From Arthrobacter sp. KBS0703 (lineage in GTDB: Bacteria > Actinomycetota > Actinomycetes > Actinomycetales > Micrococcaceae), in NCBI RefSeq assembly GCF_002008315.2, contig NZ_MVDG02000001.1, positions 186,001 through 250,000 of the forward strand: 64,000 bases of DNA, in the 5' to 3' direction. This document shows positions 9,085-18,820 of this stretch, in pieces. Made by a program: the position numbers and the translations under genes. Every line of letters begins with the position of its first letter. Within the stretch, counting starts at the first letter, position 1. The notes below the pieces were generated by a model. The model made no database searches, was not told where the DNA came from, and worked only from the letters and a program-made list of their open reading frames with translations.

Positions 9085-10593
9085 GTGATGGCTCCCAAAC
9101 GTATTCTTTCTAAAATCCTCGACGAAGCTGACGACAGGAAGCCCGTCGACACGCGACCAGATGGCCGCATGCATCGCTACTGGTCAAGGAAACGTAGGGC
9201 TGAGGGACTAAGCGCGATCCCTCAGCCCGCCGGGCGCGCTGTGTTCAACTCGGGAAGCCTTCGTGGGCGAACATGCGCCGGGATTGGCGTTCTCCTCCTA
9301 GCGCTGTTAATAGCGTCAGGTCGAATGCCACTAGTCATGGCGGCCGGATTATCGGTCGGGTTGCTTGGCCTAGTTGTGTTATTCACGATGAACAGCCAGG
9401 CACGGTTCCTATTGCTGTTTTTCGTTAACGCATGCTTGCTGGTGGTTAAGCCCCGGTTCTTTGGTGAGATCGATTTGGCGGTAGTAGGGTCATTAGTTGC
9501 AGTGCTGGCCGCAGCACTCGCCGTCAAGTTCAATGGTAGCTCCCAAGTTCAGACGACCGACTATTTCCGGACCAGGGCTAAGCTGAGCACTTCTCAATTT
9601 GCATTGATCGGATTTGCGGGCCTTGCCTTCATCTCCACATTGGCAAATGCTCAACCGCTGATGGTGCTTCTACCTTGGCTCAACGGAGCCATTCTGACCC
9701 TATTTGTGAGCCGCACGGCTCCGTCGGGTCTTCCGTCCTTCACATTGGTTCGCCGAACAGTCTTGGTGGCGGGGCTAGTCACGGTGGCCTACGACCTCTT
9801 ACTCCTGGGTTCGGGAAAGGCCATGAATGTTGGCCCTTTCAATGCTGGCCGGTTCCTGGGCTCGGTAGGTGACTATGAATTACTGGCGGAGTATTACGGC
9901 GCTTTGATCCTGATTGCGATCACGGCGGCGTTTTTCGACCCGAGTCGACGCTGGCAAATGCTTGCCGGAATACTGTTGGTACCGAGCTCTCTTGTACTAA
10001 TCGCCACGGAGTCGAGGGGCCCAATAGTCATATTGTGTGTGATTACACCACTTTTAGTCGGAATGTCTGCACTATTGTTTCGCGAATCTGCCGGCAGGAT
10101 CTTTAGAATCTCCGTCGCCGCTGCTGTTGCTATTGCCGCCTCAATAGGAGCACTTGCGGCTACCCCTCTGTTCGAGCGACTGATGTCGACGCAACTTGGC
10201 GGGAGTGTCGACTCAACTCTGAATCGTGCGGGGGTTTGGGACTACTTCACTCAGCTGCCCGAATTTGTTCGACTAGGTCCGGCCGGGAACGGGTTCGAGT
10301 ACCCTTACGAGAGCATTGGCACGTATCCGCACAGTTTGTACTTATGGTTGCTTTGGTCGGGTGGATGGGTCGGACTTGCTTTTTTTGTAGTATTCGTCTG
10401 TCTTGAACTCGGCAAGTTGACCAGGGGCGTGGTGACCCGAAGCTCCGCATCTCTTAGTGCCGCCGCAGTCTTGGCATTTGTGCTGACGGATGAAATAAAG
10501 ATTGAGGCAGCTCGCAATTCGGCAACCGTATCGTTTCTTTGGTTCGTTATAGCAATGGCCGTACTTGCCCGACGAGAACAGAGAGAATCGTGA
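9085..10593 (+). CDS. O-antigen ligase/polymerase-like (Wzy-type) membrane protein
   Basis: This protein is about 500 residues long with roughly ten to twelve hydrophobic segments. The periplasm-facing loop typical of the O-antigen ligase family lies near residues 385-415 (GNGFEYPYE...YPHSLYLWLLWSGG). It probably polymerises the lipid-linked repeat unit outside the membrane. The start could be the GTG at 9085 or the ATG at 9088. A polar N-terminal tail of about 50 residues precedes the first helix, which is longer than usual. It ends inside the start codon of the ABC exporter gene (GTGA overlap). Confidence 0.85.
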   Translation: MMAPKRILSKILDEADDRKPVDTRPDGRMHRYWSRKRRAEGLSAIPQPAGRAVFNSGSLRGRTCAGIGVLLLALLIASGRMPLVMAAGLSVGLLGLVVLFTMNSQARFLLLFFVNACLLVVKPRFFGEIDLAVVGSLVAVLAAALAVKFNGSSQVQTTDYFRTRAKLSTSQFALIGFAGLAFISTLANAQPLMVLLPWLNGAILTLFVSRTAPSGLPSFTLVRRTVLVAGLVTVAYDLLLLGSGKAMNVGPFNAGRFLGSVGDYELLAEYYGALILIAITAAFFDPSRRWQMLAGILLVPSSLVLIATESRGPIVILCVITPLLVGMSALLFRESAGRIFRISVAAAVAIAASIGALAATPLFERLMSTQLGGSVDSTLNRAGVWDYFTQLPEFVRLGPAGNGFEYPYESIGTYPHSLYLWLLWSGGWVGLAFFVVFVCLELGKLTRGVVTRSSASLSAAAVLAFVLTDEIKIEAARNSATVSFLWFVIAMAVLARREQRES

Positions 10594-12290
10594 AGAAGCA
10601 TAAAAGTAAGCCCCTTAGCGCGTTCCGCCAGTACACTTCTCTTCTGCGCCCCACCGGCTTGGCGGCTTTCGGGTCGATCGCCGTTCTGGCGCTAAGCGGC
10701 GTCGCTGAAGCGCTCGGATTGGCGAGTATCCTCCCATTGCTAAATCAAGACGAACCAACGATGTTATCGATACTTCCGGTCCTTGCGACGCTGACTCTAT
10801 TTCTCGTGCTTTCCACGATGTTGAAGTATCTTGGCGATTCACTGATCAGCAGGGTTACGACAGTTGTCGAAGCTAGGGCTAGACGTGAGTTGATGGAGAG
10901 ACTGGTGAAGGGCCCCTGGCCAGAAGTCGGCAAGCTGGGCCAAGGTGAAATTACGGCAGCTGTCATGTCTGAGGCCACGCAGCTTTCGAACGGCACCTAT
11001 GCCCTTCTGTCAGGGGCCGGAACTCTTGTCGTGGTGCTGATTCTATTTGCAGCCTCCGCCGTGCTCACCCCTAGTCTTTTGGGACTAGCGCTTCTCTTCA
11101 TACTTGCTTCCGCATTGATTTTTCGTTGGCGGCTGAAACACGTTCGCCAGAATGAGCGAAATCTTTCAGCTACTACGACCGAGATTGCCGAAGAGGTGTC
11201 ATCCTCGCTTGGCGACGTGAAGTTCCTGCGGGAGTCTGGCAGTGATGGTGAGTGGCTATCGCGGTCGCAGGAGAATGCCGATTTGCTGGGTCGGCTGAGA
11301 CGCAGGCAGATTATGCTTCCTGCAGCCACGCGAACGATGGTGGATACTGTTGCAGCTGTTTTCCTGGCTGTCGTTGTTGGCCTAGCACTCCTCGTTCAGG
11401 GGGATATTACGCTGGGACTGGTGTTCGTGGCTCTGTTCTACAGAATCATTCCGCGAGTTCAGGCTGTTCAGAACCAGTTGAACACGGCCCTGGGCCAGGT
11501 GACGTGGGTCGAAAAGTGGAACACAAGAATGGCTGCTCTGGCCGATCGCGACGTTCGTGAGCCGGCTGCAAAGTCGGTGGGCTTCCGAGAGTCAAGCCTT
11601 GGAGCCGCACCTCCAGGGTTTTCTCTCCGCGGCGTATCGCAACATTTCCCGGGCCGGTCCTCGGCTGCTCTGTGCAGCGTTGACCTCGAGATAGCCCCGG
11701 GCGAACGTGTAGCCATTCTCGGACCCAGCGGCTCCGGGAAGACTACTCTTCTCGACATACTCTTGGGATTGTTTCCGCCATCAGAGGGAACCGTGCTCAT
11801 TGACGGTGAAGCTTTGAATGATGATCAGTGGAGTGTTTTTCGTAGGTCTATAGGAATAGTTCCGCAGGACGTACCGATACGACGTGGGACTTTGGCCGAG
11901 AACATTTACTGGGATCGACAGGCCGATCCCGAGCTGTTGGCGCGCGTCGTGGAAATGGCTCAGCTAGATGGATTTGTCGGCCAATTGCCTCATGGCGCAG
12001 AATCCCACATCGATTCGAAATCAGTCGGGCTGTCTGGTGGGCAGCGTCAGCGAGTTGGATTGGCCCGTGCATTGTATAGACGCCCTTCTCTTCTCGTCCT
12101 AGACGAAGCAACCAGTGCGCTCGACATGGAAACAGAACTTGCACTCCTTCTGGCCGTACAGGACATTCCTTGGCCAATGACAGTGGTGGTAGTCACTCAC
12201 CGTCACGCTGCCTTGGATTTTGTGGATCGACGAATAGACCTTGCCGCCGGAAGCATTCGGCACAATCATGAGAATATGGAGTTAGGTTGA
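10590..12290 (+). CDS. ABC exporter, fused membrane and ATPase domains (lipid/glycan type)
   Basis: About 566 residues. A six-helix transmembrane domain (residues about 15-315) is followed by an ATPase domain. The ATPase has Walker A GPSGSGKTTLLD, signature LSGGQRQRVGLARAL, Walker B LLVLDEATSALD and the H-loop histidine in VVVVTHRHA. This half-transporter would act as a dimer. In this cluster it is the best candidate for moving the lipid-linked sugar unit across the membrane, since no Wzx-type flippase is visible; that role is inferred. The start is a GTG at 10590 that overlaps the preceding stop (GTGA) and follows GAGAGA. Confidence 0.92.
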   Translation: MKKHKSKPLSAFRQYTSLLRPTGLAAFGSIAVLALSGVAEALGLASILPLLNQDEPTMLSILPVLATLTLFLVLSTMLKYLGDSLISRVTTVVEARARRELMERLVKGPWPEVGKLGQGEITAAVMSEATQLSNGTYALLSGAGTLVVVLILFAASAVLTPSLLGLALLFILASALIFRWRLKHVRQNERNLSATTTEIAEEVSSSLGDVKFLRESGSDGEWLSRSQENADLLGRLRRRQIMLPAATRTMVDTVAAVFLAVVVGLALLVQGDITLGLVFVALFYRIIPRVQAVQNQLNTALGQVTWVEKWNTRMAALADRDVREPAAKSVGFRESSLGAAPPGFSLRGVSQHFPGRSSAALCSVDLEIAPGERVAILGPSGSGKTTLLDILLGLFPPSEGTVLIDGEALNDDQWSVFRRSIGIVPQDVPIRRGTLAENIYWDRQADPELLARVVEMAQLDGFVGQLPHGAESHIDSKSVGLSGGQRQRVGLARALYRRPSLLVLDEATSALDMETELALLLAVQDIPWPMTVVVVTHRHAALDFVDRRIDLAAGSIRHNHENMELG

Positions 12291-13186
12291 TGAAAGACGC
12301 TCTTGTAATCTGCACACGAAATAGGCCTTCCGATATGAAGAGATGCCTGGACTCTCTTCTCCTCCAGGAGAAAATGCCCTTCAGTGTATTGATCGTGGAT
12401 AGCAGCGATGGAAAAGAGACGGAAGAACTCGCTGCGGAATATGCTGGGATGATTTCTTCCTTGGAGTACGTTCACACTCTGCCTGGACTTACTCTTCAGC
12501 GGAATATTGCACTAGGTACCCTGAGCGACGAGATTCAGGTTGTTCATTTCATTGACGACGACGTGGAGATGGAGCCGGACTATTTTCTGCAAATCGTGAA
12601 GGCATTCGAAGAAGACGCGAGGTTGGTCGGCGCCGGGGGGCTAATTAAAGGCGGGAACCGGAAAAAGGCGAGGCTTTTTGCCAGGCTCGGAGGCCGCGAC
12701 AGCGTAATTCCCGGCAGGGTCTTGCCCACTGGCTTCAATATCGGCGCTCACGAAACACCATTCGATGTTGACGTCGAATGGCTTCCGGGATGTTCCATGT
12801 CTTTCCGAAGGAAGTCGATCGCTGGACTGAAGTTCGACGAAGGACGAACGGGATATGCCATAGGTGAGGATGCTGATTTCGGATTGCGGGCACTGACCCG
12901 AGGGACTCTGCGACACGTACACTCCGCGCGCCTCCATCACCATCAGTCACCCGTCAACCGCCACAAGAGGCCGCTATTGGTAAGAATGGCTGTTGCTCAT
13001 CGGTGGAGTCTTGCTGAAGATAAGCTGGGGCGAGTTCGTCGATCTATGGTCGTATATGGAACGCTCACTGAGTCCCTCACCTATCTTCTACGATTTGTGC
13101 TTTCTCGTTCCCATGACAAATTGTGGTTGGAATGTAGCGTAGCTGGCCTTGCTGGTCTGTCTGATATCGCTAAGAAGAGGGTATGA
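12290..13186 (+). CDS. Family 2 glycosyltransferase
   Basis: This protein of about 298 residues has the GT-A fold. The N-terminal strand LVICTRNRPSDM is followed by the DDD metal-binding motif in FIDDDVEMEPDY and the acceptor-side segment WLPGCSMSFRR. GEDADFGLRA corresponds to the ED motif. The ATG at 12290 overlaps the TGA of the ABC exporter (TGATG); the in-frame TTG at 12287 is less likely. It lies in the centre of the EPS operon and probably adds one sugar of the repeat unit. Donor and linkage are unknown. Confidence 0.92.
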   Translation: MKDALVICTRNRPSDMKRCLDSLLLQEKMPFSVLIVDSSDGKETEELAAEYAGMISSLEYVHTLPGLTLQRNIALGTLSDEIQVVHFIDDDVEMEPDYFLQIVKAFEEDARLVGAGGLIKGGNRKKARLFARLGGRDSVIPGRVLPTGFNIGAHETPFDVDVEWLPGCSMSFRRKSIAGLKFDEGRTGYAIGEDADFGLRALTRGTLRHVHSARLHHHQSPVNRHKRPLLVRMAVAHRWSLAEDKLGRVRRSMVVYGTLTESLTYLLRFVLSRSHDKLWLECSVAGLAGLSDIAKKRV

Positions 13187-14068
13187 ATGAACATCGATGA
13201 TGGCGTCTGCGCCTACCTGACTGGCGGCCTCGGCAATCAGCTATTTGTCCTCGCTGCAGCATGGGAGCAGGCGGAAAGACTAGACTGCCCGTTATATATC
13301 GATACGTCAAAATACTTAAATGGAGACCTTAGATCCTTTGAACTCGGGTCGCTAAATCTGCCAGGAACGGTCATTTCTCGAGAATCGCCGTGGATTGATT
13401 TGGGACGCCGATCACGGAGGTTTGGGGTCGCCAGGCGATCTCGCAAGCTCAAGACGTACCGTGAGTCAGCTTTTGGATATTCGCCTGAAATCAACGAGAT
13501 CACTCCTGGAACCACTATTTTTGGATACTTTCAATCGGGCAGCTATTTTCGGAATATAGAAAGTCGCATCGCTGAATTACTCTTGAACAGCCCTGAGACG
13601 ACTGACGAAAAATCAATCTTGAGTTCCTTGGAAAGAGACCGCCGCATTACTCTGCATGTTCGTCGCGGGGACTACACTACCGCCCATACGCAGTCTGTTC
13701 ACGGCGTTACGTCGGGAGCCTACTTCGAAAGAGGGTTGGACCTGATTGAGAGGATTTCTTCGGGCTACAAAGCTCGTGCGTTCTCCGATGAGCCCGAAGT
13801 GGCCCAGGGCGACCTGGGCCACCTACCAAACATTGAGTTTTTCAAACGGAATGCGGAATTATCTGGCCCGAACACAATCAAGGCGATGTCCTTGGGGGAC
13901 GGCATGGTAATGAGTAACTCGTCATTTAGCTGGTGGGCGGCTTGGCTCATGTCCCGTCGGAGTTCCAATACAATCATTGCTCCGAGACCATGGATGACTA
14001 GTGGCGAAAGCGCGTCGGACCTGCTCCAACCAGATTGGATTACCTTGGACGCACGGAGCCGGGTTTAG
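13187..14068 (+). CDS. GT11 alpha-1,2-fucosyltransferase-like protein
   Basis: This 293-residue protein has the GT11 hallmarks: GGLGNQLFVLAAAW near the N terminus (residues 14-27), HVRRGDY in the middle (the GDP-fucose-binding HxRRxD motif) and NSSFSWWAAWL near residue 247. GT11 enzymes transfer L-fucose from GDP-fucose, usually to galactose in alpha-1,2 linkage. gmd and fcl in the same cluster supply the donor, which strengthens the call. The ATG follows the stop of the upstream GT2 gene with no gap. Base composition is AT-richer than the window flanks. Confidence 0.9.
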   Translation: MNIDDGVCAYLTGGLGNQLFVLAAAWEQAERLDCPLYIDTSKYLNGDLRSFELGSLNLPGTVISRESPWIDLGRRSRRFGVARRSRKLKTYRESAFGYSPEINEITPGTTIFGYFQSGSYFRNIESRIAELLLNSPETTDEKSILSSLERDRRITLHVRRGDYTTAHTQSVHGVTSGAYFERGLDLIERISSGYKARAFSDEPEVAQGDLGHLPNIEFFKRNAELSGPNTIKAMSLGDGMVMSNSSFSWWAAWLMSRRSSNTIIAPRPWMTSGESASDLLQPDWITLDARSRV

Positions 14069-14070
14069 GC

Positions 14071-15009
14071 GTGGATATGCGATGCGTTATCGCGGTCTGT
14101 ACATACAGGCGACCGTTGCTGTTGAACTCGTTGCTCGAACAACTCCTTGACCAGGCGCAACGAAATCTAGATCTAAGGTTGCAGTTGATCGTTGTCGACA
14201 ATGATGAAGCGCTGTCGGCGAGGCCGGTTGTTGAGGAATTCGCCCGGAGAAGTAGCCCGCTGATCACTGAATATGTTTCAGCTCAGCCTCAGGGATTGGT
14301 TGTCGCCCGAAATGCGGCATTGGAATACGCCAAGTCTCTGGGTTCTCCGATCATATTCATCGATGACGACGAGACTCCCCGGGATGAATGGCTGAGCTCG
14401 ATATGGGCCATGCACTCAGCGTTTCCTCGGGATATCGTTGCCGGTCCGGTAATTCCCAAGTTCGAATCAGATTTACCTAATTGGTGTGAGGACGGTTCCT
14501 TCTGGATGCGCCCCACGTTTGCAGACGCAACCCCGCTGACGAAACCCACTGGCGACGGTAATATCTTATACCCCATTGATCTGGTCAACCGGTGGCGGTA
14601 TTCATTGAGATTCAACACTTCTGGGGGTCAGGACACTCACCTGTTGCGACGCTGGATGGAAGCCGGCGGTGTGGTTAGATGGAGCGCTCGCGCTGAAGTT
14701 GACGAGATTGTTCCCGCCGGGCGCCTCACGTTTGCCTATGCGTTGGATCGAACGTATTTTAGCTCGCTGGCCTACGTTTGGGTGGACAGGGAATTGGGGG
14801 CAACTCGCTGGTGGACGCTCTTGAGGTCTGGAAGACGATATCTCATCGGCGGATTGGACTACGCGGCAGCGACCCTACGGCAAGATTGGGGGCGTCAACG
14901 TCGAGCGAAGTTGCATTTTGCTTCGGCGAGAGGGACCCGCCACGGTCTCAAATTGTCGTCCTTTGACAGGTACGCCGACTATCAAATTGACGCAGCCGAG
15001 CACGCGTAG
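14071..15009 (+). CDS. Family 2 glycosyltransferase
   Basis: This protein of about 312 residues begins with the GT-A strand CVIAVCTYRRPLLLNSLLEQL. The metal-binding motif lies in FIDDDETPRDEWL, and GGQDTHLLRRW sits in the position of the ED motif. The start is either GTG 14071 or ATG 14077; the longer frame to 14035 overlaps the fucosyltransferase gene and is less likely. It is the last gene of the plus-strand EPS operon and is followed by a stretch with no intact gene. Confidence 0.9.
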   Translation: MDMRCVIAVCTYRRPLLLNSLLEQLLDQAQRNLDLRLQLIVVDNDEALSARPVVEEFARRSSPLITEYVSAQPQGLVVARNAALEYAKSLGSPIIFIDDDETPRDEWLSSIWAMHSAFPRDIVAGPVIPKFESDLPNWCEDGSFWMRPTFADATPLTKPTGDGNILYPIDLVNRWRYSLRFNTSGGQDTHLLRRWMEAGGVVRWSARAEVDEIVPAGRLTFAYALDRTYFSSLAYVWVDRELGATRWWTLLRSGRRYLIGGLDYAAATLRQDWGRQRRAKLHFASARGTRHGLKLSSFDRYADYQIDAAEHA

Positions 15010-15925
15010 GTCGCCTTGGACCATTCCACCGACACGAAGTCATGCACTCGAGGGGCAGGTTCGCCGCCGGGTGGGCCTAAGGGGGTCTGGTGCCGGCTGA
15101 CGTCGTCGGGTCAAGGCCGTCAGGCATGGCAGTTCGAAGAGCGGTCGGCTCAACGTGGTTTGTGCTGGTCGGACGGTGGCGCGGCACCGCCTCACGTCCG
15201 CGCGTCTGAAGGCTGCGTGCGGCAATCAGGGCATTTATCTGTGACGCGCCGAGGGATGCTCCGACAGCTAGACCAAGGCAATCAACGAACTTAGCAGCCT
15301 GATCGTCGTTGTGCCCGAAAGCCCGCGGGCGTCGCTGCACTGTCGTCCTCAGGGCCACCGCACCAGACAGGGCCGCAACCAGGCGGGGCCACGGCCAGTC
15401 TGCGCCCTGCCTACAGTGATGGTAATGCGCATTCGATGCCACGCCGAACCCGGGCCAGCGAAGCGCGGCACACCCTCATGGCAAGGACTCCCGCGATGTC
15501 CGCCGGTGCCTCAAGCACACCATGTCCGCGTCGTCCGCGTCATGATGTCGGACGACGCCAAATGGCCGGCACCCGAAGAGGGGTGGCGAGCATGGGAGCG
15601 CCCAAACGGTCTGTTGCGGCAATACTTGCCGAAGGAGAAGGACCTGTGTGTCTACGCCATAGCACCTTCTCTCGCGTCTGGACCGTATCGAAGCACAAGC
15701 GAAATCTTGCGCTGGGAGAACGCGGTGGAGCTTCCGACCAGTCTGGCTTCACCACGGACAGATATGCAATCCGTCGTTGCGACCCCTGAAATGCGTGTTC
15801 TCGGAGCGTACTGGGTTGTGCCGGCCCGAGGTCAGAGTGACGTGGGCGGACGACAACAGCCCACGGCCAGAAGACTATAGCGGCGAAGCACCCTGCTGCA
15901 GGGAACCATCTATGCACTAAGCCCT
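15010..15925. other. Stretch without an intact gene; holds an IS30-like remnant
   Basis: No full-length frame in this roughly 900-base stretch gives a recognisable protein. The only recognisable trace is the IS30-type transposase fragment near 15560-15740. The remainder shows short, scrambled frames on both strands, as expected for decayed mobile DNA at the edge of the EPS cluster. Confidence 0.6.
15560..15740 (+). pseudogene. C-terminal remnant of an IS30-family transposase
   Basis: One plus frame reads WRAWERPNGLLRQYLPKEKDL, which matches the conserved C-terminal block of IS30 transposases (usually NENTNGLLRQYFPKGTDL). A neighbouring frame continues with LDRIEAQAK and KRNLALGERGG, weakly resembling the RPRKTLGWRTP tail. 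Frameshifts separate the blocks and no N-terminal part is visible. The family call rests mainly on the NGLLRQY block. Confidence 0.5.
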
Positions 15926-17104
15926 TCAGGATGCCAGCGCCAGTTGTATTCCTTCGAAGAACCGGGATGCCATTTGCTCTATCGAGTAAGTTGCACGATT
16001 ATTTCTACAGGCCTCCTGCATGCTTTCTAGCTCCACGCGGTTCTCCATCAGGCGATGTAGGCCCTGGGCGTACGAACTCGAGTCGTCTTCGGTGATAAGA
16101 CACGTCTCATTGTGGGCTAGATACTCAAACTCCGGAGCGTGCCAAGGCCACGCAGTGGTGACGATCGGCCGACCAGCGGCGAAGCTATCAACTGCAACGA
16201 GGCCAACCCTTCCGGGCATACAAATCAAGTCGGATGACGCCACGGCCAGTGCCTTGTCTTTTCCGAATAGAGGACCTAGGTATGTCAACCAAGGGGCATC
16301 CTTTGCGATGCCCTCTACATAGTCTCTGAGCTGTCCACTGCCTGCAACGAGCAATCTGAAATCGTGGTTTTGTTCGTGGGCCTGACCACAAGCCTGGAAC
16401 AAAAATGGCAGGCGCTTTGATTCATCTAGCCCTCCAATGAAGATGGCCGTAGATCTATGGAGATTGTGAAGTCTCTTGAACTCATCGACCTCAGCGGGCG
16501 TAATTTGGGAAATACTATTTTGAAAGTCAGTCGTGTCTATGGAATTTCGCACTACGGTCGTTCTCTCAACCGGGTATCCTTCGGCAACAACGGCGTCCCG
16601 GGATCCTTCTGTGTAGCCGAAAAACCAATCCGCAGCCTGGGTCAAGTGCGTCATTGCTCGTTTCTTGAACCAAGACGGTGTTGCGACGAAGTCTCTGCCG
16701 TGACCCCAGAGGCATATTTTTCTATTCCCGTGGGGTGCCAGCAGTAGCCAGTATGCGTCGATGTTACGGCGGGCCTGCTCCATGATGACGAGATCCGCAG
16801 AACGGATCGCGGGACCGACATGCCGCAGAACTAAACGAACGCCCGCTATGCTGAACTCGCGCTGTGGAACTTTCTGTATGAAACTAGCGGAGTGACCGTC
16901 TTGGCGCAGGTACTGCTTCTCGTTCGGGGTGCCTGCTGCTACACGAATTTGAATTCCATTCTCGGATCCGAGTTTGATCAGTTGTCGGAAAAATGGAATC
17001 CGATATTGTGGCACGTATTCTTGCAAAATGACTACAGTTTTATCCTGGATCTTTTCCTTGCCGTGCGACTGATCGTGGGTTTGGATTCGAATTTTTCGTT
17101 TCAT
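15926..17104 (-). CDS. Family 4 (GT-B) glycosyltransferase
   Basis: This 392-residue protein has the two-Rossmann GT-B layout. The N-terminal part carries VVILQEYVPQYRIPFFRQL. The C-terminal domain includes AIFIGGLDESKRLPFLF, LLVAGSG, and the donor-binding segment VAVDSFAAGRPIVTTAWPWHAPEF. It is on the opposite strand from the preceding EPS genes but next to the tyrosine autokinase gene on the same strand. It probably contributes a sugar to the same polymer. The start codon is uncertain because the first 20 residues are basic and unlike the family. Confidence 0.9.
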   Translation of the reverse strand: MKRKIRIQTHDQSHGKEKIQDKTVVILQEYVPQYRIPFFRQLIKLGSENGIQIRVAAGTPNEKQYLRQDGHSASFIQKVPQREFSIAGVRLVLRHVGPAIRSADLVIMEQARRNIDAYWLLLAPHGNRKICLWGHGRDFVATPSWFKKRAMTHLTQAADWFFGYTEGSRDAVVAEGYPVERTTVVRNSIDTTDFQNSISQITPAEVDEFKRLHNLHRSTAIFIGGLDESKRLPFLFQACGQAHEQNHDFRLLVAGSGQLRDYVEGIAKDAPWLTYLGPLFGKDKALAVASSDLICMPGRVGLVAVDSFAAGRPIVTTAWPWHAPEFEYLAHNETCLITEDDSSSYAQGLHRLMENRVELESMQEACRNNRATYSIEQMASRFFEGIQLALAS

Positions 17105-17308
17105 GATCCTAGCTAGGCCTTTACTTGGCTGGACGTTGCGTCTCCCATGTTGCCGCAGCTCCCCCGCGATGGCGTTTGATCAAAATGATCAAATCCGCTC
17201 GCACCCTTCTCAGGGCACGGTCAACGGGGAGCGAAGACATCCACACTAATGGCTATCGTGTCGCGGACAGAGGTTTCCAAAACCAACGGCCGGAAAGCGC
17301 CACAGGGG

Positions 17309-18820
17309 CTAGTCGAGCTTGCTGACTTGACTCAATCGGCTTGCCGCGCGGGGACGACTTGAATCGTCGTACATTACGCGCGCAAACTCGCTGTCCTCGG
17401 TGGCCTTCTTCTTACGCGAGGGTAGATTCGCGGCCTCACGGGAGGGTGCTGGATGTCCATCGTCAGTTACGTGGCTATCGTAGGCATAGGCGTAGGAGTA
17501 AGCATCGGGGCCCTTGGCGGGGAGCCGATTGAGCACAATCCCCAGCAGGTTGGAGCCAACCATTTCAAGCGACTTTAGGGATTTTTCGAGATCCAGACGC
17601 TTTAGTTTTTGGGCACCGATGACTACGATAACGCCGCCCACATGCTGGGAGAGGACCGCTGCGTCTGTGACTGGGAGCAGCGGGGGCGCGTCAACAACGA
17701 CGACGTCGAATGCCTGCTCAAGCCGAACAATTAGCTGTTTCATCTCATCGGATCCCAGCAGTTCACTTGGGTTCGGCGGTATCTGCCCGGATGCTAGTAC
17801 GTACAGGTCATCGTCGCCCCAAGGCTGCAGGAGATCGTTCACGTCAGAGGATCCGACCAACGCGGTTGTCAAGCCCAGGCTGCGATCTAGGCCGAGGTAG
17901 TCGTGCACCATTGGCCGCCGAAGGTCTGCATCGACTAGGCAAACCGTTTGTCCTGCCTGTGCCAACGCAATGGCGAGGTTCGTTGCCGTGGTGCTTTTTC
18001 CTTCACCTGGAACCGATGATGTGACCAAAACAGTTTTCGCCTGACCAGTGACGTTCGCAAACTGCAAGTTGGTTCGAAGTTGCCGGAAGGATTCCGCCCG
18101 CGGACTTTGTGCTGTGGCCTGCGTGAGCAGTGGCTTCTTGGTGGCCGACTGATCGAAAGCGATGCCCCCTAGTATCGGGATGTCGGTTACTAGGCGGACG
18201 TCTTCCTCGCCGCGGATGCGACTGTCCAGGGTCGACCTGAGAATCGAATAACCGACCCCTAAGCCGATCCCGAGAAAAGCGCCCAGCAGCAGATTTAGTC
18301 TCGTGTTTGGGGCTGAGGGTGCAGTCGGCACCGTTGCGGGGGTGATCACGGAGAGGCTTACTGGGGAGCTACCGCCGGTCTTGGGCTTTTCAAGGGTCTC
18401 AACCGCGCGGATCATGCTGCTGGCGACAGCTTGAGCGATAGCGGATGCCTGGACAGCAGAAGTGTCATTTACCGCGATGTTTATCAGTACGGTGTTTAGG
18501 TCGGTGCTGGCCTTCACGTTTGCACCCAGCGCCTGAGCATTGGTATCCAAGCCCAGGCTTTCGATGACGGGATTCAACACAACGGGAGTAGTTACTGTTT
18601 TCACATAAGACTGGACGCGAGCTTGACTAAACGTATTGCCCTGCTGCATCTCTTGAACAGAGCCAGAGTTCTGGATTGCCACGAACAACTGCGTTTCCGA
18701 CGTGTAAGTGGGTTTCGACAGCATGGATGCTGCGCCTGCCACCATTAGTCCGGCCAGGGCTGCGGCGATGATGACAACCCAGTTACGGCGCAAGATGCGC
18801 AAGTAGTCATGTAGGTCCAA
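17309..18820 (-). CDS. Wzc/CapAB-like polysaccharide chain-length regulator and tyrosine autokinase
   Basis: About 503 residues combining an N-terminal Wzz domain, flanked by helices near residues 14-35 and 210-235, with a C-terminal BY-kinase domain. The kinase has Walker A VPGEGKSTTATNLA, Walker A' CLVDADLRRP and Walker B VVVVDAPPLLP. A tyrosine-rich run (YSYAYAY) near residue 445 is a likely autophosphorylation cluster. Such proteins control polymerisation and export of capsule or EPS. I prefer the TTG at 18820 because CAGGGGGA lies 7 bases upstream and the protein then begins directly with DLHDYLRILRRNW, the family's usual N terminus. Confidence 0.92.
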   Translation of the reverse strand: MDLHDYLRILRRNWVVIIAAALAGLMVAGAASMLSKPTYTSETQLFVAIQNSGSVQEMQQGNTFSQARVQSYVKTVTTPVVLNPVIESLGLDTNAQALGANVKASTDLNTVLINIAVNDTSAVQASAIAQAVASSMIRAVETLEKPKTGGSSPVSLSVITPATVPTAPSAPNTRLNLLLGAFLGIGLGVGYSILRSTLDSRIRGEEDVRLVTDIPILGGIAFDQSATKKPLLTQATAQSPRAESFRQLRTNLQFANVTGQAKTVLVTSSVPGEGKSTTATNLAIALAQAGQTVCLVDADLRRPMVHDYLGLDRSLGLTTALVGSSDVNDLLQPWGDDDLYVLASGQIPPNPSELLGSDEMKQLIVRLEQAFDVVVVDAPPLLPVTDAAVLSQHVGGVIVVIGAQKLKRLDLEKSLKSLEMVGSNLLGIVLNRLPAKGPDAYSYAYAYDSHVTDDGHPAPSREAANLPSRKKKATEDSEFARVMYDDSSRPRAASRLSQVSKLD

